A DNA stretch of 64,000 nucleotides, from NCBI RefSeq assembly GCF_016613475.2, contig NZ_CP071517.1, positions 806,001 to 870,000 of the forward strand, read 5' to 3'. The notes beneath the pieces were generated by a model, which was not told where the DNA came from, searched no databases, and was given only the letters and a program-made list of their open reading frames with translations. The stretch's first letter is position 1; every line of letters begins with the position of its first letter. A program made the translations under genes and the position numbers. Origin of the DNA: Lysobacter arenosi. Lineage in GTDB: Bacteria; Pseudomonadota; Gammaproteobacteria; Xanthomonadales; Xanthomonadaceae. Below, piece after piece: positions 63,489 through 64,000 of the stretch.

Positions 63489-64000
63489 ATGCCTGCAACC
63501 GCTGCGAGTCCGGGGCCGCCCGCGCTGGTCTGGTTCCGCAACGACCTGCGCCTGGCCGACAACCCGGCGTTGCAGGCCGCGCTCGATGGCGGTTACACCC
63601 CGATCCCGGTCTACATCCATGCCCCGGACGAAGCCGGCGACTGGCGGCCGGGTGCGGCATCCGATGCCTGGCGGCATCGCTCGCTCGATGCACTCGACAG
63701 CGGTCTGCGCCAGCGCGGCTCGCACCTGCGCCGGTTCTTCGGCCCCAGCCTGGCGACACTGCAGTCGCTGGTCGCCACCACCGGTGCCGAGGCGGTGTTC
63801 TGGAATCGCCGCTACGAGCCTGCGTTCGAGCAGCGCGATGCTCGCATCAAGCAGGTGCTGCGCGGGCAGGGTGTGCATGCCGAGAGCTTCAACAGCGCGC
63901 TGTTGTTCGAACCGTGGACGCTGAAGACCCAGCAGGGCAAGCCATTCCGCGTGTTCACCCCGTTCTGGCGCTCGGCATTGGCGAACTGGCGCCTGGAGCC
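63489..64000 (+). CDS. phr: Deoxyribodipyrimidine photolyase, N-terminal part
   Basis: Light-driven repair enzyme for UV-induced pyrimidine dimers; class I CPD photolyase type. The 170 residues present start at ATG 63489 (MPATAASPGPPALVWFRNDL). They show the antenna-domain strands WFRNDLRLADNPAL, IPVYIHAPDEAGDWRPG and the typical VFWNRRYEP and FKPFRVFTPFWR-like region (QQGKPFRVFTPFWRSAL). The FAD-binding domain lies beyond the window, so photolyase and cryptochrome cannot be fully separated. Begins 38 bases after alr. Confidence 0.9.
   Translation, partial: MPATAASPGPPALVWFRNDLRLADNPALQAALDGGYTPIPVYIHAPDEAGDWRPGAASDAWRHRSLDALDSGLRQRGSHLRRFFGPSLATLQSLVATTGAEAVFWNRRYEPAFEQRDARIKQVLRGQGVHAESFNSALLFEPWTLKTQQGKPFRVFTPFWRSALANWRLE

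Overview
The window is a chromosomal segment of a high-G+C gammaproteobacterium, most likely a member of Xanthomonadaceae (Lysobacter-like). The evidence is protein content and gene order: a methionine synthase split into two genes behind an ArsR-methyltransferase fusion, a giant NAD-glutamate dehydrogenase, a kynurenine/3-hydroxyanthranilate catabolic cluster, a YtrA-type GntR regulator with its own ABC exporter, and dnaB followed by alr. Most of the segment is housekeeping; I see no prophage, insertion sequence, CRISPR array, tRNA or rRNA gene. Both ends cut genes (lpdA at the left, a photolyase at the right).

Layout. 1-5.3 kb: sucA-sucB-lpdA (minus strand), with paired hairpins in both gaps. 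5.4-9.4 kb: purB, a VOC protein, the ribosomal-protein hydroxylase RoxA and a two-domain GNAT protein, tightly coupled on the minus strand. 9.6-11 kb: fumC. 11-15.5 kb: a minus-strand module of small secreted protein, YtrA-type GntR regulator, ABC ATPase (frameshifted), ABC-2 permease, DUF4097 protein and DUF2884 lipoprotein, behind a promoter that overlaps a 24-bp dyad. 15.5-22.7 kb (plus): periplasmic glutathione peroxidase, two FKBP isomerases, ugd, slyX, a DUF2058 protein and an acyltransferase with an SGNH domain. 22.8-27.6 kb (minus): ArsR-methyltransferase, metH N-terminal half, metH C-terminal half. 27.8-36.3 kb (plus): acyl-CoA dehydrogenase, NAD-glutamate dehydrogenase, NAD kinase, a 5'-nucleotidase. 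36.3-41.7 kb: a CHRD protein (frameshifted), a DUF2939 protein, and a DUF3302/HlyD/outer-membrane-factor export operon, then a VIT1/CCC1-like membrane protein.

41.7-55.8 kb is a 16-gene run on the minus strand with almost no intergenic space, from asnS down to an MFS transporter. Its core degrades kynurenine: kmo, kynU, 3-hydroxyanthranilate dioxygenase, ACMS decarboxylase, aminomuconate semialdehyde dehydrogenase and a RidA-type aminomuconate deaminase. A beta-carbonic anhydrase is stitched into the core by ATGA overlaps on both sides. 55.9-64 kb (plus): an IscA/ErpA-like Fe-S protein, a DUF885 peptidase, rpsF-rpsR-rplI with a leader and terminator, a small unknown protein, dnaB behind a tandem array of DnaA-box-like repeats, a glycine-zipper protein, alr and the start of a photolyase.

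Four genes have broken reading frames: the ABC ATPase, the CHRD protein, DUF2461 and the MFS transporter. They contain five small insertions, and every one falls at the plus-strand sequence CCAG, four of them at CCAGG. A shared cause such as a consensus error at a methylated CCWGG-like motif is more likely than four independent pseudogenes. The points most worth following up are that indel pattern, the YtrA-type operator/promoter and its gene module, the dyad in front of the ArsR-methyltransferase/metH operon, the carbonic anhydrase inside the kynurenine operon, and the DnaA-box-like array before dnaB.
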